From positions 1 through 50,429 of the forward strand of contig JAKALQ010000007.1 of assembly GCA_021824095.1 (NCBI GenBank): a stretch of DNA of 50,429 nt, read 5' to 3'. Below the pieces are notes generated by a model that was not told the DNA's origin, searched no databases, and saw only the letters and a list, made by a program, of their open reading frames with translations. A program made the translations under genes and the position numbers. Of this stretch, positions 14,684 to 22,987 are shown one piece after another (within the stretch, counting starts at the first letter, position 1; each line of letters opens with the position of its first letter). Source of the stretch: Actinomycetes bacterium (GTDB lineage: Bacteria > Actinomycetota > Actinomycetes > S36-B12 > UBA5976).

Positions 14684-15751
14684 ATGAACGCTGTGATGCC
14701 CATGGACGACCACGCCATCGACGCCGGGGTGCCCTGGCACTACGGCGACCCCTTCGCCGAGCAGCGCCTGCTCGCATCAGGCGCCGGCGTCGTCGACCTG
14801 TCGCATCGCGAGGTGCTCGAGGTGACGGGCGAGGACCGGCTCAGCTGGCTCGACTCGCTCACGTCCCAGCTGCTGCTCGACCTTGCGCCGGGTGCGAGCA
14901 CCTACGACCTGCTCCTCGATCCGCACGGCCGCATCGAGTCCGAGCTGCACGTCGTCGCACTCGACGATCGCCTGCTGCTCACCGTCGAGCCAGGCAATGG
15001 GGCGGCGGTGCTCGCGTTCCTCGACCGCATGCGCTTCATGCTGCGCGTTGCGGTGCGCGATGTCACCGCCGACTGGGCCGTCGTGTGGGAGCCCACGCGC
15101 GATCCGCACCCGACGCTGCCGACCATCCCCACGCCGCCCGCGTACGCCGGCCTGCCGATGGCCGATGCCGGGGTCGACGTGTCGAACTACCGGGCGCCGC
15201 AGGAGGCGCACTTCGTCGGACGCGAGGTGCTGGTGCCGCGCACGGGCCTCGAGGCCCACCTCGCCGCGCATGAGGGCCGCGCCGGGACATGGGCCTGGAA
15301 CGCGCTGCGCATTGCGGCCGGCGTGCCGCGCTTCGGCGTCGAGACGGACGACCGCACCATCCCGCACGAGCTCGGCCTGCTCGGCACCGCGGTGCACATG
15401 CGCAAGGGCTGCTACCGCGGGCAGGAGACGGTTGCCAAGGTGCACACCGCTGCGCGTCCGCCGCGACGGCTTGTGCTGCTGCACCTCGACGGCAGTGATG
15501 ACCACCTGCCGGCGCATGGTGCGCCCGTGCTGCTCGACGGCGCGGAGGCGGGATTCGTCGGCATGGCGGTGCACCACCACGAACTCGGCCCCATCGCCTC
15601 GGCCGTCGTGCGTCGGGCAGTCCCCGTCGATGCCGAGGTCGAGGTGGACGGACAGCGCGCCACGCAGCAGCTGGTGGTGAGGCCGGAGACTTCCGGCAGC
15701 GCCAACGCGCCCGTGGGCAAGGTGCGCATGCGCATGCTCGGCCACCGCTGA
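14684..15751 (+). CDS. ygfZ: YgfZ/GcvT-like folate-binding protein (Fe-S cluster repair)
   Basis: This 355-residue protein has the YgfZ hallmark KGCYRGQETVAKVH (Cys near residue 245) after a GcvT-like folate-binding half (GVVDLSHREVLEVTGEDRL, about residues 30-48). YgfZ proteins use tetrahydrofolate and support assembly or repair of certain 4Fe-4S enzymes; the conserved Cys is essential in the E. coli protein. AGGAGGA (14674-14680) fixes the start. It lies 49 bp downstream of fur and may be read from the same promoter. I recall a homologue (Rv0811c) near the nitrobindin gene in Mycobacterium, so the order looks ancestral. Confidence 0.88.
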   Translation: MNAVMPMDDHAIDAGVPWHYGDPFAEQRLLASGAGVVDLSHREVLEVTGEDRLSWLDSLTSQLLLDLAPGASTYDLLLDPHGRIESELHVVALDDRLLLTVEPGNGAAVLAFLDRMRFMLRVAVRDVTADWAVVWEPTRDPHPTLPTIPTPPAYAGLPMADAGVDVSNYRAPQEAHFVGREVLVPRTGLEAHLAAHEGRAGTWAWNALRIAAGVPRFGVETDDRTIPHELGLLGTAVHMRKGCYRGQETVAKVHTAARPPRRLVLLHLDGSDDHLPAHGAPVLLDGAEAGFVGMAVHHHELGPIASAVVRRAVPVDAEVEVDGQRATQQLVVRPETSGSANAPVGKVRMRMLGHR

Positions 15752-15817
15752 GGGCCCGTCCGGCGGATGCCGCCGCCACACCGGCGCTCGCCGTGGGATG
15801 GCGGCAGTGTGGGGCGT

Positions 15818-15823
15818 TAGGTT
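15818..15823 (+). promoter_or_regulatory. Putative -10 for leaderless asparaginase mRNA
   Basis: TAGGTT ends 6 nt before the ATG at 15830. No Shine-Dalgarno is present. Confidence 0.45.
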
Positions 15824-15829
15824 GCCTCC

Positions 15830-16795
15830 ATGCGTGATGCGGAACTGGCGACGGTGGTGCGCGGTGGGATCGTCGAGTCGGTCCATCGCGGGACGATGGT
15901 GCTGCTTGACGAGGCGGGGGCGGTGCGCGCATCGCTTGGTGACGTCGACGGGCCCATGTACGCGCGCTCAAGCCTGAAGCCGGTGCAGGCGGCGACGATG
16001 GTGGCCGAGGGGCTCACGTTGGAGCCGCGCCTGCTGGCACTTGTGTCGGCGTCGCACAGCGGCGGGCCGCGCCACATCGCCGGGGTGCGCGACATCCTGG
16101 CCGGCCACGGCCTCGATGCCGATGCCCTGCGCTGCATCGAAGGCCTGCCGCTCGGGAGCGCGGAGCGCGATGCCTACGTGCGCGAGGGCGGGACGGCTGA
16201 CCGCATCCACTTCAACTGCTCCGGCAAGCATGCCGGCATGCTGTCCACGTGCACGCTGCATGGGTGGGATCGTGCGGCCTACCTCGACCCGGAGCACCCG
16301 TTGCAGCGCGCCATCCGTGCGCGGCTCGAGCTGCTCGCGGGGGAGACGGTGGCGACCGTGACCGTCGACGGCTGTGGGGCGCCGCTCTTCGCCACGTCGC
16401 TCGTTGGGTTGGCGCGGGCCGTTCGAGCCATCGCGACGGCACCGTCGGGAACGCCCGAGGCGGCGGTGGCGTCGGCCATGCGGGCACACCCCGACATGGT
16501 CGGGGGCGCGGGGCGTGACGACACCGTGGCCATGCAGTGCATGCCCGGCCTCATCGCGAAGGGCGGGGCGGAGGGCGTCTTCGTCATGGCGTTGCCGGAT
16601 GGGCGTGCGTGTGCCATCAAGGTCTCGGACGGCGCGGCGCGCGGTCACCAACCGGTGGTGCGGGCGGTGCTGCGGGCGTGGGGCCTTGCGGAGGACGCGG
16701 TGGCCCAGATCCCCGTCGCACCAGTGCTTGGGGGCGGCCGGTCGATGGGTCGGGTGGCTGCGGGCACGGACGTCATCGAGGTGCTCGGGGCATGA
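15830..16795 (+). CDS. L-asparaginase, Asparaginase_II (rhizobial AnsA-like) family
   Basis: This 321-residue protein has the motifs of the Rhizobium etli AnsA-type asparaginase family, unrelated to the E. coli enzymes. It carries the SxxK pair in ARSSLKPVQ (about residues 45-53), then ASHSGGPRH, HFNCSGKHAGML with its conserved Cys (near residue 127), DGCGAP and the late GGRSMGR. Such enzymes hydrolyse asparagine to aspartate and ammonia in the cytoplasm. The start fits a leaderless transcript from TAGGTT. The methyltransferase starts on its stop (ATGA). An ammonia-releasing enzyme near glnR is suggestive, but no GlnR site was recognised upstream. Confidence 0.88.
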   Translation: MRDAELATVVRGGIVESVHRGTMVLLDEAGAVRASLGDVDGPMYARSSLKPVQAATMVAEGLTLEPRLLALVSASHSGGPRHIAGVRDILAGHGLDADALRCIEGLPLGSAERDAYVREGGTADRIHFNCSGKHAGMLSTCTLHGWDRAAYLDPEHPLQRAIRARLELLAGETVATVTVDGCGAPLFATSLVGLARAVRAIATAPSGTPEAAVASAMRAHPDMVGGAGRDDTVAMQCMPGLIAKGGAEGVFVMALPDGRACAIKVSDGAARGHQPVVRAVLRAWGLAEDAVAQIPVAPVLGGGRSMGRVAAGTDVIEVLGA

Positions 16796-17589
16796 GCGCG
16801 CCCATCGGGTCCGTGACGCGGGGCACGACGGCACCCAACCGTCTGCGGCGGTGCGACCGGTGGCTGCTGCATGTCGAGTGCGGGCGGCTGCGGTCGCTCA
16901 GCCACCCGGTCGTCGTCGACCTCGGGTATGGCGCGTCGCCCGTCACCACGCGCGAGCTCGCCGACCGCCTGCATGGTGCGGTGCGGCCGGACCTCGAGGT
17001 CGTGGGGCTGGAGATCGACCCGGCGCGCGTGCAGCAGGCACTGGCGTTCGAGGCGCCGCACCTGCGCTTCCGTCGTGGGGGCTTCGAGCTCGCGGGCATG
17101 CACGCCGACGTGGTGCGGGCCTTCAACGTGCTGCGGCAGTACGACGAGTCGTCCGTCCAGTCGGCGTGGCAGGAGGTCTACGCGCACCTCGCGCCCGGGG
17201 GCCTGCTCATCGATGGCACCTGTGACGAGATCGGGCGACGCGCTGCGTGGCTGGCCATCCGTCGTACGAGTGACCCGGTTGCGACGCCCGAGACGCTCAC
17301 GTTGTCCACGCACGTGGCCTCGCTCGAGCGACCGTCCGACCTGGCCGAGCGCCTGCCGAAGGCGCTCATCCATCACAACGTGCCCGGCCAACCCGTGCAC
17401 GCGTTCCTGCAGCGCTTCGATCGCGCGTGGGCGGTGGCCGCGCCGCACGGCACCTTCGGGGCCCGGCAGCGCTGGATCGCGGCGGTGGAGGCGCTGGTGG
17501 CAGACGGGGTGCCGGTGCTCGGCGACCGCCGTCGCTGGAGCCTCTGCGAGATCACCGTCCCCTGGCCCCTCGTCGCCCCCACCCTCTGA
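16792..17589 (+). CDS. Class I SAM-dependent methyltransferase-like protein
   Basis: This 265-residue protein contains a Rossmann-type motif I, VVVDLGYGASPVTT (about residues 37-50), an acidic motif II, EVVGLEIDPARV, and a motif near FNVLRQYDESSV followed by LAPGGLLIDGT (post-motif strand). These are features of SAM-dependent methyltransferases, but the substrate is unknown. No signal peptide or helices are seen, so it should be cytosolic. It is coupled to the asparaginase gene through ATGA and ends just before the 22-bp inverted repeat that separates it from convergent gpmA. Confidence 0.78.
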   Translation: MSAPIGSVTRGTTAPNRLRRCDRWLLHVECGRLRSLSHPVVVDLGYGASPVTTRELADRLHGAVRPDLEVVGLEIDPARVQQALAFEAPHLRFRRGGFELAGMHADVVRAFNVLRQYDESSVQSAWQEVYAHLAPGGLLIDGTCDEIGRRAAWLAIRRTSDPVATPETLTLSTHVASLERPSDLAERLPKALIHHNVPGQPVHAFLQRFDRAWAVAAPHGTFGARQRWIAAVEALVADGVPVLGDRRRWSLCEITVPWPLVAPTL

Positions 17590-17604
17590 CGCTGGGAGCA
17601 ACAA

Positions 17605-17669
17605 CGCGCTAGGACTCAAAACGGGTGGACAAAACGCCCAAAATTCAACCCGTTTTGAGTCCTAGCGCG
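17605..17669. repeat. Perfect 22-bp inverted repeat with a 21-nt AT-rich loop
   Basis: The arms at 17605-17626 and 17648-17669 are exact reverse complements (22 of 22). The loop, 17627-17647, is rich in A. The element lies between the convergent methyltransferase and gpmA stops. Each inner arm reads A4-CGGGT / ACCCG-T4, so it can act as a bidirectional terminator, but its length and perfection exceed what termination needs. Its lower GC than the surroundings also fits a REP- or MITE-like element. Confidence 0.85.
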
Positions 17670-17686
17670 GAGGGTGCGTGACGGGG

Positions 17687-18439
17687 TTACTGCTTGCCCT
17701 GGTTGGCGACGGCGGCGGCTGCTGCGGCTGCTGCCTGCGGGTCGAGGTACTCGCCACCGGGGACGATCGGACGCATCTGCTCGTCGAGCCGGTACACGAG
17801 CGGCATCGCCGTGGGGATGTTGAGTGCGGCGATGTCCTCGTCGCTGATGCCGTCGAGGTGCTTCACGAGCGCCCGCAGCGAGTTGCCGTGCGCGGTCACG
17901 AGCACCGTGCGGCCCGCCCGCAGGTCGGGCACGATCGCCGACTCCCAGTACGGGAGCATGCGGGCGACGACGTCCTTCAGGCACTCCGTCGCCGGGAGCT
18001 CGCCGGCAGCCAGGTGGGCGTAGCGCACGTCGTGCGTCTGCGCGTACTCGTCCTCGGGGTCGATGGCCGGCGGCGGGACGTCGTACGACCGACGCCAGAG
18101 CATGAACTGCTCCTCGCCGTAGGCCTCGAGCGTCTGCTTCTTGTTGCGACCCTGCAGGGCGCCGTAGTGACGTTCGTTGAGTCGCCAGTCACGGCGCACC
18201 GGGATCCAGTGCCGGCCGCACGCGTCGAGCGCGATGTTCGCGGTCTTGATCGCGCGCCGCAGCACCGACGTGTGCAGCACGTCGGGCAGCATGCCGTGCT
18301 CCTCGAGCAGTTCGCCGCCGCGCCGCGCCTCCTCCTGGCCCTTGTCGGACAGGTCGACGTCGACCCAGCCCGTGAACAGGTTGAGCGCATTCCAGGTGCT
18401 CTCGCCGTGCCGCAGCAGGATGAGCGTGTGTTCGGTCAT
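17687..18439 (-). CDS. gpmA: 2,3-bisphosphoglycerate-dependent phosphoglycerate mutase
   Basis: This 250-residue glycolytic enzyme interconverts 3- and 2-phosphoglycerate. The phosphohistidine motif [10 protein letters not shown] (His11) is at the N-terminus, followed by [10 protein letters not shown], the substrate loop [16 protein letters not shown] (near residue 87) and the second catalytic region [17 protein letters not shown] (near residue 185). The length matches the family. The C-terminal Ala-rich tail ([15 protein letters not shown]) is low-complexity. The minus-strand CACAAT box ends 6 nt before the ATG, suggesting leaderless expression. Its place beside the YbjN and mshA genes repeats the mycobacterial order. 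Confidence 0.96.
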   Translation of the reverse strand: MTEHTLILLRHGESTWNALNLFTGWVDVDLSDKGQEEARRGGELLEEHGMLPDVLHTSVLRRAIKTANIALDACGRHWIPVRRDWRLNERHYGALQGRNKKQTLEAYGEEQFMLWRRSYDVPPPAIDPEDEYAQTHDVRYAHLAAGELPATECLKDVVARMLPYWESAIVPDLRAGRTVLVTAHGNSLRALVKHLDGISDEDIAALNIPTAMPLVYRLDEQMRPIVPGGEYLDPQAAAAAAAAVANQGKQ

Positions 18440-18445
18440 GGGGCC

Positions 18446-18451
18446 ATTGTG
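18446..18451 (-). promoter_or_regulatory. Putative -10 for leaderless gpmA mRNA
   Basis: On the minus strand CACAAT ends 6 nt before the gpmA ATG at 18439. Confidence 0.4.
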
Positions 18452-18482
18452 CCGCACCCCGACGCCCGGGATGCCGACGGGC

Positions 18483-18968
18483 TCACACGTCGCGGGGGCG
18501 CAGGTGCTCGAAGGCGCGGAGGTTCTCGATGGACTCCCCGCGGGCGAGGCGCCAGCGCCACTCGCGGGCGATGGCCTCGGGGTAAGCCAGCTCCAGGATG
18601 GTGTTGAAGTCGCCGTCGGCCATGCCGAGGATCGACGCCATCACGAGGTCGATCCCGGTGGCGTCGGCGGACGCGAGCGGCAGTCGCCCGATGAGGTAGA
18701 CGTCGCCATGCGCATCAATGGCGTAGGCGGCGCCGAAGGCCCGGCGATTGCGCTGCAACAGGAATGCGTGCAGCCGGCGGGGGTCCTCATCCGTGCCGCG
18801 GGCCACGAAGCACTCGAACACGAGCGCCTGGGCCGTCGCGGTGATGGCCACGGGCACCTCGCGACGGGCCGTGCCCGGCATGGTGACCACGAACCCGTCC
18901 GCGCTGGGCGTCACCTCGAGGTCAAGCGAGGTGGCCCAGTCGTGGACGGCGCCGAGGGCATCAGGCAT
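18483..18968 (-). CDS. YbjN-domain protein
   Basis: This 161-residue protein shows the YbjN/T3SS-chaperone-like fold pattern. Strands [14 protein letters not shown] and [19 protein letters not shown] are followed by [19 protein letters not shown], the [11 protein letters not shown] strand and a C-terminal helix. Its start overlaps the mshA 3' end by 8 bp, so it is translated with the mycothiol gene. The same pair (Rv0486-Rv0487, as I recall) occurs in Mycobacterium. The function is unknown; the conserved linkage hints at a role with MshA or mycothiol. Confidence 0.85.
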   Translation of the reverse strand: MPDALGAVHDWATSLDLEVTPSADGFVVTMPGTARREVPVAITATAQALVFECFVARGTDEDPRRLHAFLLQRNRRAFGAAYAIDAHGDVYLIGRLPLASADATGIDLVMASILGMADGDFNTILELAYPEAIAREWRWRLARGESIENLRAFEHLRPRDV

Positions 18969-20244
18969 TGCGCGCCTGGGCCTGCACGCTCGTGAGGGCA
19001 TGGCCGCGCGCGATGCGGTAGGCCTCGAGCAGCGATTCGACGGTGTGATCCCAGGAGAACAACTCCGCGTGGCGCAGGGCCCCGGCACCCAGCCGGCGCG
19101 GGCAGATGGGGCAGCCGAGGAACTCCTGCATGCGCTGCGCCCACACCACCGGGTCGTGCCCTTCGACGAGGATGCCCGACACGTTGTGCGCGACGGCCGT
19201 GCGCAGCCCGCCCACGGCGGCGGCCATGACGGGCGTGCCGCAGGCCTGTGCCTCCACGGCAACGAGCCCGAAGGACTCCGAGTACGAGGGCACGACGACC
19301 AGGTCGGCTGCCCGGTAGTAGTCGGCGAGCACGGCACGCGTCTGGGGCGGCACGAAGTCGACGTCGACGCCACGTGCCTCGGCGAGCATGCTCATCGACT
19401 CCGGGTGCTCGAGCCCCGTGCCACTGGGCCCGCCACAGATGACGACACGCAGCCGGTCGCGCAGCGAGGGATCGAGGGCAAGCAACTCGGCGGCCGCATT
19501 GATGAGGACATCGGGTGCCTTGAGGGGCTGGATGCGACCGACGAACAGGAGCATCTTGGCGTCCTGGTCGACGCCCAGGCGCTTGCGCGCGGCCGCACGC
19601 CCGTCACCCGCGTTGAAGGTGTCAAGGTCGACGCCGGGGTGCGCGACGATGACGCGCTCGTGGGGCGCCTCGTAGTGGGTCTCGAGGTCCACCGCCTCCT
19701 GCACGGTGTTGGCGACGAGCGCGGCGGACGCGGCCACCACCTGCTCCTCACCGATGATGCGCACCCGCGGTTCCGGGGTGTCACCCTCGGCGAGGGCGAG
19801 GTTCTTCACCTTCGCCATGGTGTGCATGGTGTGCACGAGCGGCACGTTCCAGCGCTCGCTCGCCAGCCAGCCCACGTGCCCGGACAGCCAGTAGTGGGAG
19901 TGGACGAGGTCGTAGCCCCCATCGCGGATGGCGCTGTGCAGCACACCGCTCGTCATGGCGCACAGCTGCGAGGGCAGGTCCTCCTTGCGCAGCTCGCCGT
20001 AGGGGCCGGCCTGGACGTGGCGCACGGTGACGCCGGGGGCGAGGGGCACCGCGGGTGCCAGGTCCGAGCGCGTAGCGCGGGTGAAGATGTCGACCTCGAT
20101 GCCGCGCTTCGCCAGGCGCTTGGCGGTTTCGACGACGTAGACGTTGAGGCCGCCGGCGTCGCCGGTGCCCGGTTGGTCGAGCGGCGATGTGTGCACGCTG
20201 ATGACCGCCACGCGTCGTGGATCGGCGTTCACATCGAAGAGCAT
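18961..20244 (-). CDS. mshA: D-inositol-3-phosphate glycosyltransferase MshA
   Basis: This 427-residue GT4 (GT-B fold) enzyme transfers GlcNAc to 1-L-myo-inositol 3-phosphate, the first step of mycothiol synthesis. Typical MshA motifs are seen: [20 protein letters not shown] at the N-terminus, [15 protein letters not shown] (near residue 118), [12 protein letters not shown], and the nucleotide-sugar site [17 protein letters not shown] (near residue 330). A strong site GGGAGG precedes ATG 20244, while the open frame further upstream has no family similarity. It heads an operon with the YbjN gene. Its presence means the cell uses mycothiol as its main thiol. Confidence 0.96.
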   Translation of the reverse strand: MLFDVNADPRRVAVISVHTSPLDQPGTGDAGGLNVYVVETAKRLAKRGIEVDIFTRATRSDLAPAVPLAPGVTVRHVQAGPYGELRKEDLPSQLCAMTSGVLHSAIRDGGYDLVHSHYWLSGHVGWLASERWNVPLVHTMHTMAKVKNLALAEGDTPEPRVRIIGEEQVVAASAALVANTVQEAVDLETHYEAPHERVIVAHPGVDLDTFNAGDGRAAARKRLGVDQDAKMLLFVGRIQPLKAPDVLINAAAELLALDPSLRDRLRVVICGGPSGTGLEHPESMSMLAEARGVDVDFVPPQTRAVLADYYRAADLVVVPSYSESFGLVAVEAQACGTPVMAAAVGGLRTAVAHNVSGILVEGHDPVVWAQRMQEFLGCPICPRRLGAGALRHAELFSWDHTVESLLEAYRIARGHALTSVQAQARNA

Positions 20245-20349
20245 CCGGACCTCCCGGGGATCCCGCGGGCAATGGTGGCGGGTTGAGGGCGAGCTTGGCG
20301 AACCGGGGATGTAACGGCTGGAGCCGCCCGATGCTTCCCGAATCCTCCG

Positions 20350-20355
20350 TAGGCT
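20350..20355 (+). promoter_or_regulatory. Putative -10 for leaderless senX3-regX3 mRNA
   Basis: TAGGCT ends 6 nt before the ATG at 20362. No clear -35 is seen 17 nt upstream. Confidence 0.5.
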
Positions 20356-20361
20356 GTCCCC

Positions 20362-21456
20362 ATGGCCTGGCGAAACCCCTTCCGGCGAGCCGCCGAGAGC
20401 CGCCATGCCCAGCCCCGCTCACCATTGCCGGGCACGGCGCAGCGGTTGCTCGAGGGGCTGCGCGAGGCCTGGCTGGTCATCGGCCCCACGGGCCGGGTGG
20501 AGGCGTCGCAGGGCGTCGGGGGCCTCGGGATCGTGCGCGGCGGCACGCTCGTCGACCCGGAGCTGGTGCGGCAGGCTGATCGCACGCGTGCTGGCGCGGG
20601 CCCGGAGACCCGGGACGTGGCCATCGGCGGCGTCGCCATGGGGGCGCCTCCGCGCCGTGTGCGGGCCAGCACCACGATGCTTGACGACGGTCTGCTCCTG
20701 CTCCTGCTCGAGGACATCAGCGCTGCTGCGCGGGTCGACGCGATGCGCCGCACCTTCATCGCCGACGTCGCCCACGAGCTCCGCGCGCCCGTGCAGGAGA
20801 TGCTCACCTCCGCGAAGGACATGCAGCGGGCCCTGCGCAAGGGTCGCAGCGTCACTCAGCTCACGGACGACGTCGAGAACGGCGCTCGTCGCCTCGGGGC
20901 GCTCGTCGCCGACATCACCGACATCTCGCGCCTGCAGGTCGTCGATGCCATGGAGGGGGCACGTGACGCAACCCTCGACGAGGTGGTCGGGCCGGCCGTT
21001 GACGCCGTGCAGTCGCAGGCGCGCGACAAGCGCATCACGATCGACGTGCACCCCGCGCAGGTGTCGTTGTACGTGAACGTCGACCAGGTGGTGACGGCGT
21101 TGCGCAACCTGCTCATGAATGCCATCACCTACTCCGAGCCGCACACGAAGGTGACGGTTCGGGCAGAGCAGGTGGGAGATCAGGTGGCCATCGCGGTCGA
21201 GGACGAGGGCGTCGGCATCCCGGTCGAGCACCTCGAGCGCATCTTCGAGCGCTTCCATCGCGTCGACCCGGAGCGCAGCAGGGCAACCGGGGGCACGGGA
21301 CTCGGCCTTCCGATCGTGCGACAGATCTGCGAGGCACACGGTGGCGAGGTGCTGGTGGCGTCCACCCCCGGCCGTGGCTCGGTGTTCACCATGCGTTTGC
21401 CGTCCCGTCGACTCGGCACGGCATCATCCGCGCAGGCGTGGCAGGAGGGGTTGTGA
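20362..21456 (+). CDS. senX3: Sensor histidine kinase, SenX3-like, without membrane helices
   Basis: This 364-residue kinase is paired with RegX3, the phosphate-starvation regulator of actinobacteria. After a short basic N-terminus comes a PAS-like region ([20 protein letters not shown], about residues 34-53). The H-box is [16 protein letters not shown] (His138). The ATPase has an N-box ([15 protein letters not shown]), G1 (EDEGVGIP), an F-box (IFERFHRVD) and G2 ([10 protein letters not shown]). Mycobacterial SenX3 has two N-terminal transmembrane helices; none is visible here, so sensing may be cytoplasmic. It is coupled to regX3 through GTGA. The name rests on operon context and overall similarity. 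Confidence 0.85.
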   Translation: MAWRNPFRRAAESRHAQPRSPLPGTAQRLLEGLREAWLVIGPTGRVEASQGVGGLGIVRGGTLVDPELVRQADRTRAGAGPETRDVAIGGVAMGAPPRRVRASTTMLDDGLLLLLLEDISAAARVDAMRRTFIADVAHELRAPVQEMLTSAKDMQRALRKGRSVTQLTDDVENGARRLGALVADITDISRLQVVDAMEGARDATLDEVVGPAVDAVQSQARDKRITIDVHPAQVSLYVNVDQVVTALRNLLMNAITYSEPHTKVTVRAEQVGDQVAIAVEDEGVGIPVEHLERIFERFHRVDPERSRATGGTGLGLPIVRQICEAHGGEVLVASTPGRGSVFTMRLPSRRLGTASSAQAWQEGL

Positions 21457-22136
21457 GTCGCATCCTCATGATCGAGGACGAGCAGTCGTTCTCGGAGACG
21501 GTGTCGTTCATGCTCGAGAAGGAGGGCTTCGACGTCCGGGTCGCCGCAACGGGTGATGCGGGCTTGGCCTCCTTCGAGCGCGACGGGGCCGACCTCATCC
21601 TGCTCGACCTCATGCTGCCGGGCATGTCCGGCACCGACGTGTGCCGGGCCATCCGCCAGCGGTCCAACGTGCCGATCATCATGCTCACGGCCAAGGACTC
21701 CGAGCTCGACAAGGTGTTGGGCCTCGAACTCGGTGCCGATGACTATGTGACGAAGCCCTTCTCGATGCGCGAACTCGTCGCCCGGGTGCGTGCCGTGCTG
21801 CGGCGCCCGCATGATGTCGAGGCCGATGAGGGTGCGGGCATCATCACTGCCGGCCCGGGGCGCAGCGACATCGACCGGCACCTGGTGACGGTGCACGGCA
21901 GCGCCGTCGCGATGCCGCTCAAGGAGTTCGACCTGCTGGAGTTCCTCGTGCGCAACGCGGGTCGCGTGCTCACGCGCTCGCAGATCATCGACCGCGTCTG
22001 GGGTGCCGACTACTTCGGTGACACGAAGACGCTCGACGTGCACGTGAAGCGCCTGCGCGGCAAGATCGAGGCCGACCCCGCGAACCCCGTCCACCTCCTC
22101 ACAGTCCGCGGATTGGGTTATAAGTTCGAAGGCTGA
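21453..22136 (+). CDS. regX3: OmpR-family response regulator RegX3
   Basis: This 227-residue regulator has a receiver domain with the acidic pair in MIEDEQSF, phosphoacceptor Asp52 in LILLDLMLPG, Thr in MLTAKDS and Lys in VTKPFSMREL. The winged-helix domain (about residues 130-227) reads AMPLKEFDLLEFLVRNAGRV, then LTRSQIIDRVWGADYFGDT and LLTVRGLGYKFEG. GTG 21453 overlaps the senX3 stop by four bases and follows GGAGGGG at a good distance; ATG 21438 is in frame but lacks such a site. RegX3 proteins bind 11-bp-spaced direct repeats to control phosphate uptake genes. Confidence 0.94.
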   Translation: MSRILMIEDEQSFSETVSFMLEKEGFDVRVAATGDAGLASFERDGADLILLDLMLPGMSGTDVCRAIRQRSNVPIIMLTAKDSELDKVLGLELGADDYVTKPFSMRELVARVRAVLRRPHDVEADEGAGIITAGPGRSDIDRHLVTVHGSAVAMPLKEFDLLEFLVRNAGRVLTRSQIIDRVWGADYFGDTKTLDVHVKRLRGKIEADPANPVHLLTVRGLGYKFEG

Positions 22137-22256
22137 GCGCAGTGGGAGCGCCTGCGCTCACACTGCCGAGGCCGAGGACTTGTTGAGGGGTGCGCGGAGC
22201 GTGCCGCGATCACAGGTTCGGTGTGTGGGGTGTCGCGTTGAGCGCAGTGGGAGCGC
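22134..22256 (+). repeat. 18-bp direct repeat pair between regX3 and carD
   Basis: TGAGCGCAGTGGGAGCGC occurs at 22134-22151 and again at 22239-22256 with no mismatch. The first copy includes the regX3 stop codon, and both precede the carD promoter. The first copy also forms GAGCGCA/TGCGCTC with bases just downstream. Confidence 0.8.
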
Positions 22257-22306
22257 GCCCCCGGCTGCCCTGCGGGCGCAAGGTGAGATGACCGTCACAT
22301 CGCTGG

Positions 22307-22312
22307 TACACT
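22307..22312 (+). promoter_or_regulatory. Putative extended -10 promoter of carD
   Basis: TACACT is preceded by TGG, giving an extended -10 (TGGTACACT). Transcription should start near 22319, leaving a leader of about 19 nt with the site GGGAG (22330-22334). Confidence 0.5.
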
Positions 22313-22337
22313 TGGGCGCTTGGAAAGGCGGGAGCAC

Positions 22338-22820
22338 ATGGCGTTCGAAGTCGGGGAAACGGTCGTCTATCCGCATCATGGAGCGGCACTCATCGAGGCG
22401 ATCGAGATGCGAACCGTCAAGGGCGTTCCCACCGAGTACCTCGTGCTCAAGGTGCAACAGGGCGACCTCACGGTGCGCGTGCCGGCCTCGAACGCCGAGT
22501 ACGTGGGCGTGCGTGACGTCGTCGACGCCGCCGGCCTCGAGAAGGTGTTCGACGTCCTCCGCCGGCCCTACATCGAGGAGCCGACCAACTGGTCCCGCCG
22601 GTACAAGGCCAATGTCGAGAAGCTCGCGTCGGGCGATGTGATCAAGGTGGCGGAGGTCGTGCGCGACCTCTTCCGTCGGGATCAGGATCGTGGCCTGTCC
22701 GCGGGTGAGAAGCGCATGCTGGCCAAGGCGCGCCAGATCCTCGTGTCCGAGCTGGCCCTCGCGCAGAAGACGGATGAGATGCGTGCCGAGGAAGTGCTGA
22801 ACGAGGTCCTCGCGTCCTGA
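22338..22820 (+). CDS. carD: RNA polymerase-binding transcription factor CarD
   Basis: This 160-residue protein binds the RNA polymerase beta subunit and stabilises open promoter complexes, especially at rRNA promoters. The N-terminal Tudor-like domain reads [20 protein letters not shown], and the C-terminal helical domain contains [17 protein letters not shown], where Trp85 is the conserved wedge that enters the -10 bubble. The C-terminal helices ([17 protein letters not shown]) complete the fold. ATG 22338 follows GGGAG at 3 nt; an in-frame TTG at 22320 is less likely. The carD-ispD-ispF order is conserved in actinobacteria, here interrupted by an EAL protein gene. Confidence 0.97.
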   Translation: MAFEVGETVVYPHHGAALIEAIEMRTVKGVPTEYLVLKVQQGDLTVRVPASNAEYVGVRDVVDAAGLEKVFDVLRRPYIEEPTNWSRRYKANVEKLASGDVIKVAEVVRDLFRRDQDRGLSAGEKRMLAKARQILVSELALAQKTDEMRAEEVLNEVLAS

Positions 22821-22839
22821 CCTCGCATCATGATCGTCA

Positions 22840-22877
22840 CGACGGCCCCACCACCCTCACCGGTGACGGGGCCGTCG
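22840..22877 (+). terminator. Hairpin terminator after carD
   Basis: CGACGGCCCC (22840-22849) pairs perfectly with GGGGCCGTCG (22868-22877) around an 18-nt loop that itself holds a palindrome (TCACCGGTGA). It lies 20 bp after the carD stop and has no T-run. Confidence 0.5.
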
Positions 22878-22987
22878 GCATGTGGTCGGGGGATGCGCCG
22901 ACGCGCAGCGTCAGCCGTCCTCCCAGCGTGCAGGGCTGGGGCCACCCCCGTGCACGGGGCCACGCGCGACCGGCAGGGGAGTAGCAC

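Noticed and set aside
20245..20361. PHO-box-like repeats between mshA and senX3
   Set aside because: Two TTCGCC/CTCGCC-like words occur but are spaced 9 bp apart, not 11, and lack a third unit, so they do not support a RegX3 operator.
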